Shown here: one piece after another, positions 1 to 6,279 of the stretch
How the letters are laid out: each line of letters opens with the position of its first letter
Position numbering within the stretch: the first letter of the stretch is position 1
Source: an uncultured Alphaproteobacteria bacterium
GTDB lineage: Bacteria; Pseudomonadota; Alphaproteobacteria; Thalassobaculales; Thalassobaculaceae
Assembly (NCBI GenBank): GCA_938028645.1
Contig: CALIMD010000339.1
Span: 1 to 9,913 of the forward strand
Direction of reading: 5' to 3'
Length of the DNA stretch: 9,913 bases
Notes under the pieces: generated by a model
Told to the model about the DNA's origin: nothing
The model's input: the letters and a program-made list of their open reading frames with translations, nothing else
Database searches by the model: none
Position numbers and translations under genes: made by a program

Positions 1-508
1 GAAAATTTAGATTTTCTGCCTCAGACATTCTTGCTCTATCGCCAATTGCTATTGTTGGTTTTAGGCCAAACGTTTTAGCTTTATCTAAAAGCTCGTTTAA
101 TTTTAATTTTGGAACAACTTGTGCCGCGATCGATATTTCACCTTTATCTATGGACAGAATTTCATAGCTTAGATTTACTTCTGAAGCATCGAATGGGGTC
201 TGTCTTTGAATCTCTGATTCTATTAGTTGCTCTAACGATTGTAGGGCAGTTTTAGGCAGCGACAAATTAAACGTTATACTATGTTCGTTTGGAATAACGA
301 TTACCTGCTCGCCTTGGTAATATACCAGTGCTTTAATTGCTTCGTTCCGTGCAACTCGACTCGATTTAATGAAGTTACCTTCATGAAATTGAGATAATAG
401 AAAATCGTTCTCTTTGAGCTCGATGGCGGTATAGTATAGCCCGCTTCCGGTCAGTGATTTCAATTGATAGGGAATACCTTTTGCAATACCCTTTGACCAA
501 GAGGTCAT
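1..508 (-). CDS. gspL: GspL-like type II secretion assembly protein, 5' part only (runs off left edge)
   Basis: An open frame on the minus strand with no stop continues through the left edge; 169 codons are visible. It begins MTSWSKGIAKGIPYQLKSL and contains the stretch IESEIQRQTPFDASEVNLSY (about residues 96-115). That E-x-x-R-Q-TPF-x-A pattern is typical of the actin-like cytoplasmic domain of GspL/PilM-PilN type proteins from alphaproteobacterial type II systems. The role would be to link the GspE ATPase to the inner-membrane platform; the membrane segment and periplasmic part lie outside the window. It follows gspK in the operon order expected for GspL. The ATG at 508 was chosen as a conservative start. 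The frame stays open to a TAA at 545-547, with GTG (529, 535) and TTG (538, 541) codons that would add a short LKDF-like N-terminus, which fits the family better. No start has a convincing ribosome binding site. The family call is by pattern and position. Confidence 0.72.
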   Translation of the reverse strand, partial: MTSWSKGIAKGIPYQLKSLTGSGLYYTAIELKENDFLLSQFHEGNFIKSSRVARNEAIKALVYYQGEQVIVIPNEHSITFNLSLPKTALQSLEQLIESEIQRQTPFDASEVNLSYEILSIDKGEISIAAQVVPKLKLNELLDKAKTFGLKPTIAIGDRARMSEAENLNF

Positions 509-597
509 AAAATCTTTCAATTTTTGCACTATCACCAACAATCTTTATTTGTAATTGTATTCCAAGGTATAGCCCACTTTTACGGTAAAAATCCAGT

Positions 598-1317
598 CTA
601 GTAGTTAGACTGCCAGCTGAGGGTTTTTATAGGTTCGAGTGGATCGTTGGTAATATTTAGGAAGGTTTCAACACTAATTCTTGATCCTGGCCCCAAGTTG
701 TTTGTTGCCCTGATCTCAAAAACATGTCCCGGTCCGGGTCTGCTTAAAAAACGTGGAAGATCGCCCAATACCTCCCTCATTACACCAGAACTGTTTGACG
801 GGTCTACTTGCGACCTTCGGCAGTGGATCGTGATTTCTTTAATAAACTGTGATAAATCCAGATCCCTTGAGCTGGGTAAAGCTAATATCTGGTTGACGTG
901 CTGGAACCCGGCATTTGTTTCTCTAACTTTTAACAGTTCTCGTACAAATGTCTTTGATCCCGCGGGAAGTAATTTCATAAGCAATGCATTAAGTATATCG
1001 ATGTGGCCGCTGTTGAGGTCCCATTTGCCACAGGCATCATAAATCCCAACAGATATATTTGTGCCTCCAATGTTGTGTCGAATCCTGCTTCCGTTAACTT
1101 GAAGTATGTGGTCTCGATTTTCATCAAGTAGCAAAGGGTAAACTGCTTGTATTGCTCCTTCGGTAATTGCCAGGCTTTGTGCCCTTTTTATCATCATTCT
1201 ATTTTGTTCAAGCGCATTGTGGCCCTTTCCTATAATGACCAGCGCTAGTGTAGAAATTACCGCAAGAGCAAACAGTGTCAGCAGCATTGCGATACCTGCA
1301 TCTTTGTGAGAGCTCAT
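598..1317 (-). CDS. gspK: GspK, minor pseudopilin of the type II secretion system
   Basis: This 239-residue protein has a short positive leader ending in Gly8, then a hydrophobic helix (IAMLLTLFALAVISTLALVI). It is a prepilin-type N-terminus, but with Leu instead of Glu at mature position +5, which is the hallmark of GspK, the tip pseudopilin. The body includes the GSGI-like segment IYDACGKWDLNSGHIDILNA (about 92-111) and a helical stretch resembling the GspK SAM-like region. The C-terminus (NDPLEPIKTLSW) matches the usual GspK ending, so the protein is complete although shorter than the roughly 300 residues common in the family. It would cap the pseudopilus with GspI and GspJ in the periplasm after cleavage by the prepilin peptidase. 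Its ATG overlaps the gspJ stop in an ATGA, which fixes the start. Confidence 0.9.
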   Translation of the reverse strand: MSSHKDAGIAMLLTLFALAVISTLALVIIGKGHNALEQNRMMIKRAQSLAITEGAIQAVYPLLLDENRDHILQVNGSRIRHNIGGTNISVGIYDACGKWDLNSGHIDILNALLMKLLPAGSKTFVRELLKVRETNAGFQHVNQILALPSSRDLDLSQFIKEITIHCRRSQVDPSNSSGVMREVLGDLPRFLSRPGPGHVFEIRATNNLGPGSRISVETFLNITNDPLEPIKTLSWQSNY

Positions 1318-1859
1318 CTTGCTTCAATGTACCTTGGTGGCTTAACTGTGATAGGAAAAGTGTTATTAATAGTAAGCCTAATTAATTTAGGCGTATTTGT
1401 TTGGTCTTTCCATTTTTGATGCCAGCGCGCCTTGTGTTCCCCGGAAAGTGTCCCAAAAAAACTAAAATGATGGGGGCCTATTTTGTAGTTGTTAAGAGTT
1501 TTCCGCAACACGCCCTGTGAAAAGCTGATGATATTCTCTTTATCTGATAGGATAGCATATCTTTGAGGTCCAGTTTCACCTGGTGCCAAAAATGTGATCC
1601 CATCTTTGTCTCCGGAAAAATAAACCTTTGAGCCATCGTCATCAGAGATTCGTATAGGGATCAATGCACCAAGTTCCTCTCTAAACATGCGATCCAAACT
1701 CCAGAGTGTCTCGATGCTCTCCAATTTTTTTGAGATTTTATGGGAGCCGACTACCCCTGTATTAATTCCATTTATTACTAAAATAGAAAGTAATGACAGG
1801 ATACTGAGCGAGATTAGTAATTCTAGTAAAGTAAACCCGTCTTGAAGGTTGTCTTTCAT
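1314..1859 (-). CDS. gspJ: GspJ, minor pseudopilin of the type II secretion system
   Basis: This 181-residue protein starts with a class III prepilin leader, MKDNLQDG followed by FTLLELLISLSIL. Cleavage is expected after Gly8 with Glu at mature position +5, giving a hydrophobic N-terminal helix. The globular part has the alternating pattern usual for GspJ: an F-x-G-D...ITFLAP strand near residues 80-92, a Tyr-containing repeat (RYAIL), and a W-x-x-x-W element (WHQKW, about 147-151) followed by PKLIRLTI and a proline-rich end. Together with GspI and GspK it forms the tip complex that starts pseudopilus assembly. The length is close to the family norm of about 190-200 residues. The start overlaps the gspI stop (ATGA), which indicates translational coupling. 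Confidence 0.9.
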   Translation of the reverse strand: MKDNLQDGFTLLELLISLSILSLLSILVINGINTGVVGSHKISKKLESIETLWSLDRMFREELGALIPIRISDDDGSKVYFSGDKDGITFLAPGETGPQRYAILSDKENIISFSQGVLRKTLNNYKIGPHHFSFFGTLSGEHKARWHQKWKDQTNTPKLIRLTINNTFPITVKPPRYIEAR

Positions 1860-2245
1860 TGTAGGTTGCCGTTAACGGTATTTTTAACAGTATGAAACTT
1901 GTATTGACTGTTTTGAATTGTAATTTCGAGGACCACATCGTAGATTATTACCCCCGTTTTTTCTGGAGCTCTGTCATCAAAAAAAAGTGGCTGATTGGAG
2001 ATAGTTGCACTCCAATTTGCAATGTTTCCAATACGACCGCTTATTTCGCCGGGTTGTAATGGGTGTACAACACCTATTTCGTTAAGTAATGATCGACTGA
2101 GGCTCGCAGCTAAAACTGTCGTATCAGTTTTTTTTAATTGGAAAATACTTATATTTAAGCTCTGTAGAAGTAACAATAATAAGCTGGATATGATTGTAAG
2201 ACTCACAAGACTTTCTAAGAGGGTAAAGCCATCGTTAGATTTCAT
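1856..2245 (-). CDS. gspI: GspI-type minor pseudopilin of the type II secretion system
   Basis: This 129-residue protein begins MKSNDG|FTLLESLVSLTII: prepilin leader, cleavage after Gly6, Glu at +5, then a long Leu-rich helix. The remainder has the compact GspI layout, with a conserved-looking SLLNEIG segment, a PLQPGEISGRIG turn (about 62-73), a Trp (W78) and a C-terminal strand. GspI is the minor pseudopilin that nucleates the I-J-K tip complex. The position between gspG and gspJ and the length (family about 120-130) favour GspI. A GspH assignment is possible because only one gene lies between G and J, but GspH is usually longer. Both ends overlap neighbours by 4 bases (ATGA), so the start is well supported. 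Confidence 0.82.
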   Translation of the reverse strand: MKSNDGFTLLESLVSLTIISSLLLLLLQSLNISIFQLKKTDTTVLAASLSRSLLNEIGVVHPLQPGEISGRIGNIANWSATISNQPLFFDDRAPEKTGVIIYDVVLEITIQNSQYKFHTVKNTVNGNLQ

Positions 2246-2706
2246 GGTTTAGTGATATCAGCATCTTCAGCTTGACCGCCAATTGCGCCGTCGGCCCCTA
2301 GACTTTTTAATTGATACGGCTTTCCGTTTGTCCCAGGTTGTGTATACATATAAGGCCTATTCCATGGATCGTTGGGTATCACGTCATTGGTTAAATAGGG
2401 TCCTGACCATTGTGGCATATCGCTAGGTTTTTTTATTAGGGCAGATAGCCCCTCGTTGTTAGTTGGATACCTTCCAATATCAAGATTAAATAGATTTAAG
2501 CTACTCGTAATATTATCCATCTGCACCTTGGCCACATCACTTTTTGCTTTTCCAAGTAACTTCATCACTTGCGGACCGACTAGCCCGCTGATAAGGCCGA
2601 TAATCACAAGAACTACGAGTAGTTCTAGAAGTGTGAAGCCGGCGTCATCTGATACCTCAGGTGTTTTCTTCCCACGGATAAAAAGCCGTCGTAAAACCAT
2701 TGTCAT
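2242..2706 (-). CDS. gspG: GspG, major pseudopilin of the type II secretion system
   Basis: This 154-residue protein has a classic GspG core: DDAG|FTLLELLVVLVIIGLISG, with cleavage expected after Gly23 and Glu at +5. It continues with KAKSDVAKVQMDNITSSLN, the IGRYPTNNEGLSALI segment and a C-terminal calcium-site region reading LGADGAIGGQAEDADI (about 135-150), where the Asp residues are those used for Ca2+ binding in known GspG proteins. It would polymerise into the periplasmic pseudopilus that pushes substrates through the outer-membrane secretin. The ATG forms an ATGA overlap with the gspF stop; a second ATG lies two codons later. The leader is unusually long at 23 residues, with several Arg and Lys before the cleavage site. 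Confidence 0.96.
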   Translation of the reverse strand: MTMVLRRLFIRGKKTPEVSDDAGFTLLELLVVLVIIGLISGLVGPQVMKLLGKAKSDVAKVQMDNITSSLNLFNLDIGRYPTNNEGLSALIKKPSDMPQWSGPYLTNDVIPNDPWNRPYMYTQPGTNGKPYQLKSLGADGAIGGQAEDADITKP

Positions 2707-3761
2707 ATAACCATCAAGTTAAGGCTCATAGTTGTTGTCATTAATGCGATAACAACCAAAGCGACTATTCCACCTAAAACTATTATTATCAAAGGTTCAA
2801 GTATCGAGATGGTTGCTTCTAATTTTGATTGAATCTCAGTGGCAAGATAGTCGGCCGACTTTTCGAACATGGTTCCGAGATTTCCTGTCTCTTCACCTAT
2901 TCGGGCCAACTGAATAATTGAATCGGGGAAGTGACCGGCTTCTGTCATCGAGTTTGTTAGTTGTCGTCCCTCCATAGTCTGCTTGGCAATCCTTTGGCCA
3001 ACTGTACGCATTTCTTCATTGACATAAAGTGTAGCCCCCAGCTCTAATGCTTTCGGCAATGGGATGCCCCGATCAAGTAATAGGGCCACCCCTCTCGACC
3101 ATTGTTCTACTGCTATGCTCTCTGCAATAAAGCCGACGCGCGGTGCTCTAATTATCCAACTGTGAAACTGTTTTCTCCCAGGCGGAGTTTGAAAATATAA
3201 AATCAAAAACATGGCCACTGTAATAGCGATCCAACCATATTCCATGAGGAAGTGGGAAGAAGAGAGCATCATCAGAGTTATTAATGGGGGCGCATTCTTT
3301 TGTTGAACTAGTATAGGTTCAAACTGAGGTATCACTACTGTTAGTAAAATTATTATGGTAATAATGGATGCTGCGGCAAGTATAGCTGGGTAGGTGAACG
3401 TTGTTCTTAACTTCTGCCGTAAAGCATCGCGTTTCTTGTGGTATTTAAACAGTTGTGAGAAGCCCTCGACAAGGTCACCGCTTGTCTCTGATGTTCGAAT
3501 GATTGCTATGTCAAATGCGTTAAATGTTTTATCTTCTTCCTCGAGAATGTCGGATAGTAGCTCGCCCTTTTCTAATCTAGCCGCAGTTGCAATAGCCATG
3601 GTTGGAAAATAACTGGAATTGCTATCGCGGCCGACCGATCGAAGCGCTATATCGATTGGTAGCCCAGCTGCTAGAAGTGTTGCTATTTGTTCTAAAAATA
3701 ATGGCAATTGTTTTCGTGGTCTATCGAATAGATTAACCTGGAGTTTTAAAAAGCGGCTCAA
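2703..3761 (-). CDS. gspF: GspF, inner-membrane platform protein of the type II secretion system (short form)
   Basis: This 352-residue polytopic membrane protein has two T2SSF domains, about residues 20-145 and 218-345. Each has the helical-bundle signature (LPLFLEQIATLLAAGLPIDIAL; WSRGVALLLDRGIPLPKALE) and a later E-x-(T/S)-G motif (SETSGDLVEGF at 91-101; GEETGNLGTMFE at 289-300). Membrane segments are seen near 125-148, 174-190 and 320-345. The protein anchors GspE and GspL in the inner membrane and is thought to couple ATP hydrolysis to pseudopilus extension. It starts at a TTG that overlaps the gspE stop (TTGA). The codon just before is an in-frame TGA, so no longer start exists. It therefore lacks about 50 N-terminal residues present in canonical GspF of about 400 residues. 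Confidence 0.93.
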   Translation of the reverse strand: MSRFLKLQVNLFDRPRKQLPLFLEQIATLLAAGLPIDIALRSVGRDSNSSYFPTMAIATAARLEKGELLSDILEEEDKTFNAFDIAIIRTSETSGDLVEGFSQLFKYHKKRDALRQKLRTTFTYPAILAAASIITIIILLTVVIPQFEPILVQQKNAPPLITLMMLSSSHFLMEYGWIAITVAMFLILYFQTPPGRKQFHSWIIRAPRVGFIAESIAVEQWSRGVALLLDRGIPLPKALELGATLYVNEEMRTVGQRIAKQTMEGRQLTNSMTEAGHFPDSIIQLARIGEETGNLGTMFEKSADYLATEIQSKLEATISILEPLIIIVLGGIVALVVIALMTTTMSLNLMVI

Positions 3762-5395
3762 TCAAGTGATCCCATAATGCTTACAAATTCTTCAATACTT
3801 GTTTCACCAGACTCGATATGAGTCCGAGCGGCATTTGCCAACGTTTGTTCTGGTAGAAGGCTACAATCCATAGAGCTAACCTTTCTTGAATTATTTACAT
3901 GGGCACGAATATTATCGTTCAATTCTAATAATTCCGTAAGAACTAACCGGCCTTTATAACCTGTTTGATAGCAAGACATGCAACCATTAGGACGACTGAT
4001 GCTCATTCCAATTTTGAGTCCAAATTCTTTTTGTTCTGCGGGTGTGACTGACCCACTTTTTTTACATTTTGGACAAAGTCTTCTGATTAATCTTTGACTA
4101 ATAATTACCTTAACGGCTGCATTAATTAGAAAAGGCTCGAGGCCCATATCCAGTAGACGGTTTAGTGCCCCAAATGCATTATTTGTATGCAGCGATGAGA
4201 GAACCAAGTGACCCGTTAGGGCCGATTGAGTTGCAAGTCGCGCGGTTTCTTCATCTCTAATTTCTCCCACCATAATAATGTCGGGATCCTGTCTCAACAC
4301 GGACCTCAATAGTGATGCAAAATTGAGCCCCACCTTTGGATTGATTTGAATTTGGTTGATGTTTTCCACTCGATATTCAATTGGGTCTTCGAGCGTAATA
4401 ATTTTACGTTCAACCAGATTAAGTTCTTGAAGAGCGGCATAAAGAGTTGTCGTTTTACCACTCCCAGTTGGCCCTGTAGTCAATATCATACCATGCGGTG
4501 CTTTAAGGAGCCGTCGCAATGTCGAGAGTGTGTGATTGCTGAAGCCAAGTGTTGTTAGGTCATTAGGGCCTTTTTCGGAGTCAAGAAAACGCAGGACAAT
4601 GCTTTCGCCGTTTATTATAGGTATCGTTGAAACCCGCACATCAATGGATCTTCCTGAAACGTTAACAGTTATTCGCCCGTCTTGTGGCAGTCGTTTTTCT
4701 GCAATATTTAAATTTGCTAAAACTTTAATACGGCTTATAAGCATTTCTTTTAAATATTCGGGAGGCGAATTTCCAAGTTCTAGCAATTTGCCGTCCACCC
4801 GATAGCGTAGTTTCAAGCCTGAGAATGAACACTCAATATGTAAATCGGACGCTTCGTTTGAAATAGCAGTATTGACCAGCTGGTTGAATAGTTTTACCGC
4901 AGGAGAATCGTTCTCGATAGAGACTTCGTCTTTTACATGATTCTTCAATGCTGGAGGTTTCTTGGCCTTTTCTCGGTCATAAAGTCGATCGAATGCCCGG
5001 TCAAGGTCGCCGGCTTTGGCTAATTGTATATTTATATCTTTGTTGACGAGCAGCTTGATAGACTGAAGTGACATCTTGTCTGGTGGGTCTGATAACGCGA
5101 ACGTTATAGAATTGTCATCCTCTAGGATGGGAAGCATGCGCTTTTGGCGAAGAAAAGAAATGTTGGCTCCACCCGCTTTTAAAGGCGAATTCGGGAACTG
5201 CTCAGTATTGGCAATTGGCAAATCAAGATATTCAGCTAGAACTTCAAACATATCCGACTCTTCCACAAAACCAGAATCAATTAACGCAAGATCCGGACGA
5301 TCGCTATCCTGTAATTGAAGGTTGTCTATAAATGTCTTGTCATCCAACAAGCCTCGTTTTCTAATAACCGCGAGAAGTCCTTGCAATTCAACCAT
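3758..5395 (-). CDS. gspE: GspE, cytoplasmic ATPase of the type II secretion system
   Basis: This 545-residue secretion ATPase carries every motif of the family. An N-terminal GspE/MshE-like domain (about 1-140) is followed by an N2 domain (NEASDLHIE) and the RecA-like domain, with Walker A GPTGSGKT (308-315), Asp box ITLEDPIEY (333-341), Walker B-type DPDIIMVGEIRD (370-381) and His box TGHLVLSSLHTN (394-405). A tetracysteine metal-binding element, CPKC and CMSC (Cys 441, 444, 472, 475), is intact and typical of GspE rather than of retraction ATPases. The hexamer powers pseudopilus assembly through GspF and GspL. The ATG at 5395 is preferred; a GTG at 5428 would add 11 residues with no family resemblance. 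It is the first gene of the operon, and its stop overlaps the gspF TTG. Confidence 0.96.
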   Translation of the reverse strand: MVELQGLLAVIRKRGLLDDKTFIDNLQLQDSDRPDLALIDSGFVEESDMFEVLAEYLDLPIANTEQFPNSPLKAGGANISFLRQKRMLPILEDDNSITFALSDPPDKMSLQSIKLLVNKDINIQLAKAGDLDRAFDRLYDREKAKKPPALKNHVKDEVSIENDSPAVKLFNQLVNTAISNEASDLHIECSFSGLKLRYRVDGKLLELGNSPPEYLKEMLISRIKVLANLNIAEKRLPQDGRITVNVSGRSIDVRVSTIPIINGESIVLRFLDSEKGPNDLTTLGFSNHTLSTLRRLLKAPHGMILTTGPTGSGKTTTLYAALQELNLVERKIITLEDPIEYRVENINQIQINPKVGLNFASLLRSVLRQDPDIIMVGEIRDEETARLATQSALTGHLVLSSLHTNNAFGALNRLLDMGLEPFLINAAVKVIISQRLIRRLCPKCKKSGSVTPAEQKEFGLKIGMSISRPNGCMSCYQTGYKGRLVLTELLELNDNIRAHVNNSRKVSSMDCSLLPEQTLANAARTHIESGETSIEEFVSIMGSLD

Positions 5396-5597
5396 GTAAA
5401 TTCGCAATCCTGAGCCTAAAAAACACACAAGGTTTAAAAAGGTTCTATTCTAAAAGTAGATTCAGTTTAGAGTTTTAATAGTGTGAGGTAAATAATGCTT
5501 ATCCTAAAACTTTTTAAAATAGAATTTTTGTCCGAACACAGTTAGTCTTAAATTTGGTTTTTAGTTATTTATTAATATTTATATGGATTGAGAAAAA
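5396..5597. promoter_or_regulatory. AT-rich divergent intergenic region between gspE and the amidohydrolase gene
   Basis: This stretch of about 200 bases separates two divergent genes, so it must hold the promoter of the secretion operon (leftward) and that of the amidohydrolase gene (rightward). It is very AT-rich, with many TTTAAA- and TAAAA-like runs, so -10-like hexamers are abundant and no -35/-10 pair stands out on either strand. No strong palindrome or known riboswitch pattern was seen. It contains a short frame with a good ribosome binding site, described separately. Confidence 0.5.
5495..5545 (+). CDS. possible 16-codon leader peptide upstream of the amidohydrolase gene
   Basis: An ATG is preceded at 5 bases by GAGGT (5485-5489), a better Shine-Dalgarno match than that of the annotated downstream gene. 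The frame encodes MLILKLFKIEFLSEHS and stops at TAG, 52 bases before the amidohydrolase ATG. It could be a translated leader that controls the downstream gene, or a chance frame in AT-rich DNA. No run of regulatory codons such as repeated His or Trp is present, and no clear attenuator hairpin follows, so support rests on the ribosome binding site and position only. Confidence 0.22.
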   Translation: MLILKLFKIEFLSEHS

Positions 5598-6218
5598 ATG
5601 AGTGACGTTTATTCAGAAAAGTCTTATGGGGCGGATGATGTAGGGTTTGGAGAAAAGTTAGGTATTCTTGTAGTTGACTTTCAAAAAAGCTTCACTGACC
5701 CGAGGTTTACAATGGGAGGCAGTGATCGAATAGACCGCTCCGTCGAGAAAACAGCGATCCTATTGAAAATAGCTAGGGAGAAGAATATTCCGGTCGCTAG
5801 TTGTTTTGTTGCCTACCCAAACGTTGATTCTATGCCATATTGGAAGGTTGGTGTTATAAAAGAAACGCTTTTTGAGGGATCTGAGGCAGTTGAGCTGGAT
5901 CCAAGAATAGCGGATCCTGATTATGATTTCGTGTTTCAAAAAGTTGGCGCGTCTGCATTTTTTATGACCCCGTGTTCTGCGTTTTTCACTAAACATCGCG
6001 TTGATACAATTGCAGTCACGGGTTGTGTGACCAGTGGATGCGTGAGAGCGTCTGCTGTTGATTCCTTTCAATTTGGTTTTAGAACAATGCTTGTGGATGA
6101 TTGCTCTGGAGATCACGACGAACGACCACATCAAGACACGTTGCGCGATGTTGGTCGAAGATACGCGGATGTTGTCCAGAGCGAAGATGTGATTCAGTAT
6201 ATTATGAGCAATCAATAG
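5598..6218 (+). CDS. isochorismatase-fold cysteine amidohydrolase (N-carbamoylsarcosine amidase / maleamate amidohydrolase-like)
   Basis: This 206-residue protein has the isochorismatase-like hydrolase fold and the full catalytic triad. Asp27 lies in ILVVDFQKSF, Lys115 in VFQKVGASAFF, and the nucleophile Cys148 in VTGCVTSGCVRASAVDSF. The cis-peptide loop V-T-G-C-V-T-S precedes the nucleophile. The segments CVRASAVDSFQFGFRTMLVDDCSGDHDE and DVGRRYADVV resemble N-carbamoylsarcosine amidase and the NicF maleamate amidohydrolase more closely than true isochorismatases. The reaction is probably hydrolysis of an amide or carbamoyl group with release of ammonia, in the cytoplasm; the substrate cannot be fixed from sequence. 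No creatinine or nicotinate pathway partner is nearby. The ATG at 5598 has only a weak upstream GAGAA. The gene stands alone, divergent from gspE and convergent with egtD. Confidence 0.85.
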   Translation: MSDVYSEKSYGADDVGFGEKLGILVVDFQKSFTDPRFTMGGSDRIDRSVEKTAILLKIAREKNIPVASCFVAYPNVDSMPYWKVGVIKETLFEGSEAVELDPRIADPDYDFVFQKVGASAFFMTPCSAFFTKHRVDTIAVTGCVTSGCVRASAVDSFQFGFRTMLVDDCSGDHDERPHQDTLRDVGRRYADVVQSEDVIQYIMSNQ

Positions 6219-6279
6219 CTTGTCTAGGGCTCACCGGCTAATTGCAAAATGGCAAGACAACTGCCCCGATCTATTTGAC

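Noticed and set aside
541..600. Frameshift hypothesis for gspK, given its short length
   Set aside because: The protein already ends in the usual C-terminal pattern (PLEPIKTLSW), and the next frame after the stop shows no GspK-like continuation.
647..1042. A 131-codon open frame on the plus strand opposite gspK
   Set aside because: It lies wholly antisense to a well-supported gene, has no family resemblance and no ribosome binding site.
5396..5428. GTG start giving an 11-residue longer GspE
   Set aside because: The extension (MCFLGSGLRIY) does not resemble GspE N-termini, while the ATG at 5395 begins a normal GspE-like sequence.
5760..6215. A 151-codon open frame on the minus strand opposite the amidohydrolase gene
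   Set aside because: The plus-strand protein has an intact catalytic triad and family motifs; the antisense frame shows none.
6219..6279. Possible bidirectional terminator between the convergent amidohydrolase and egtD genes
   Set aside because: Only a 6-base complement (TTGTCT at 6220-6225 and AGACAA at 6255-6260) separated by 29 bases, with no GC-rich stem or T-tract; too weak to annotate.
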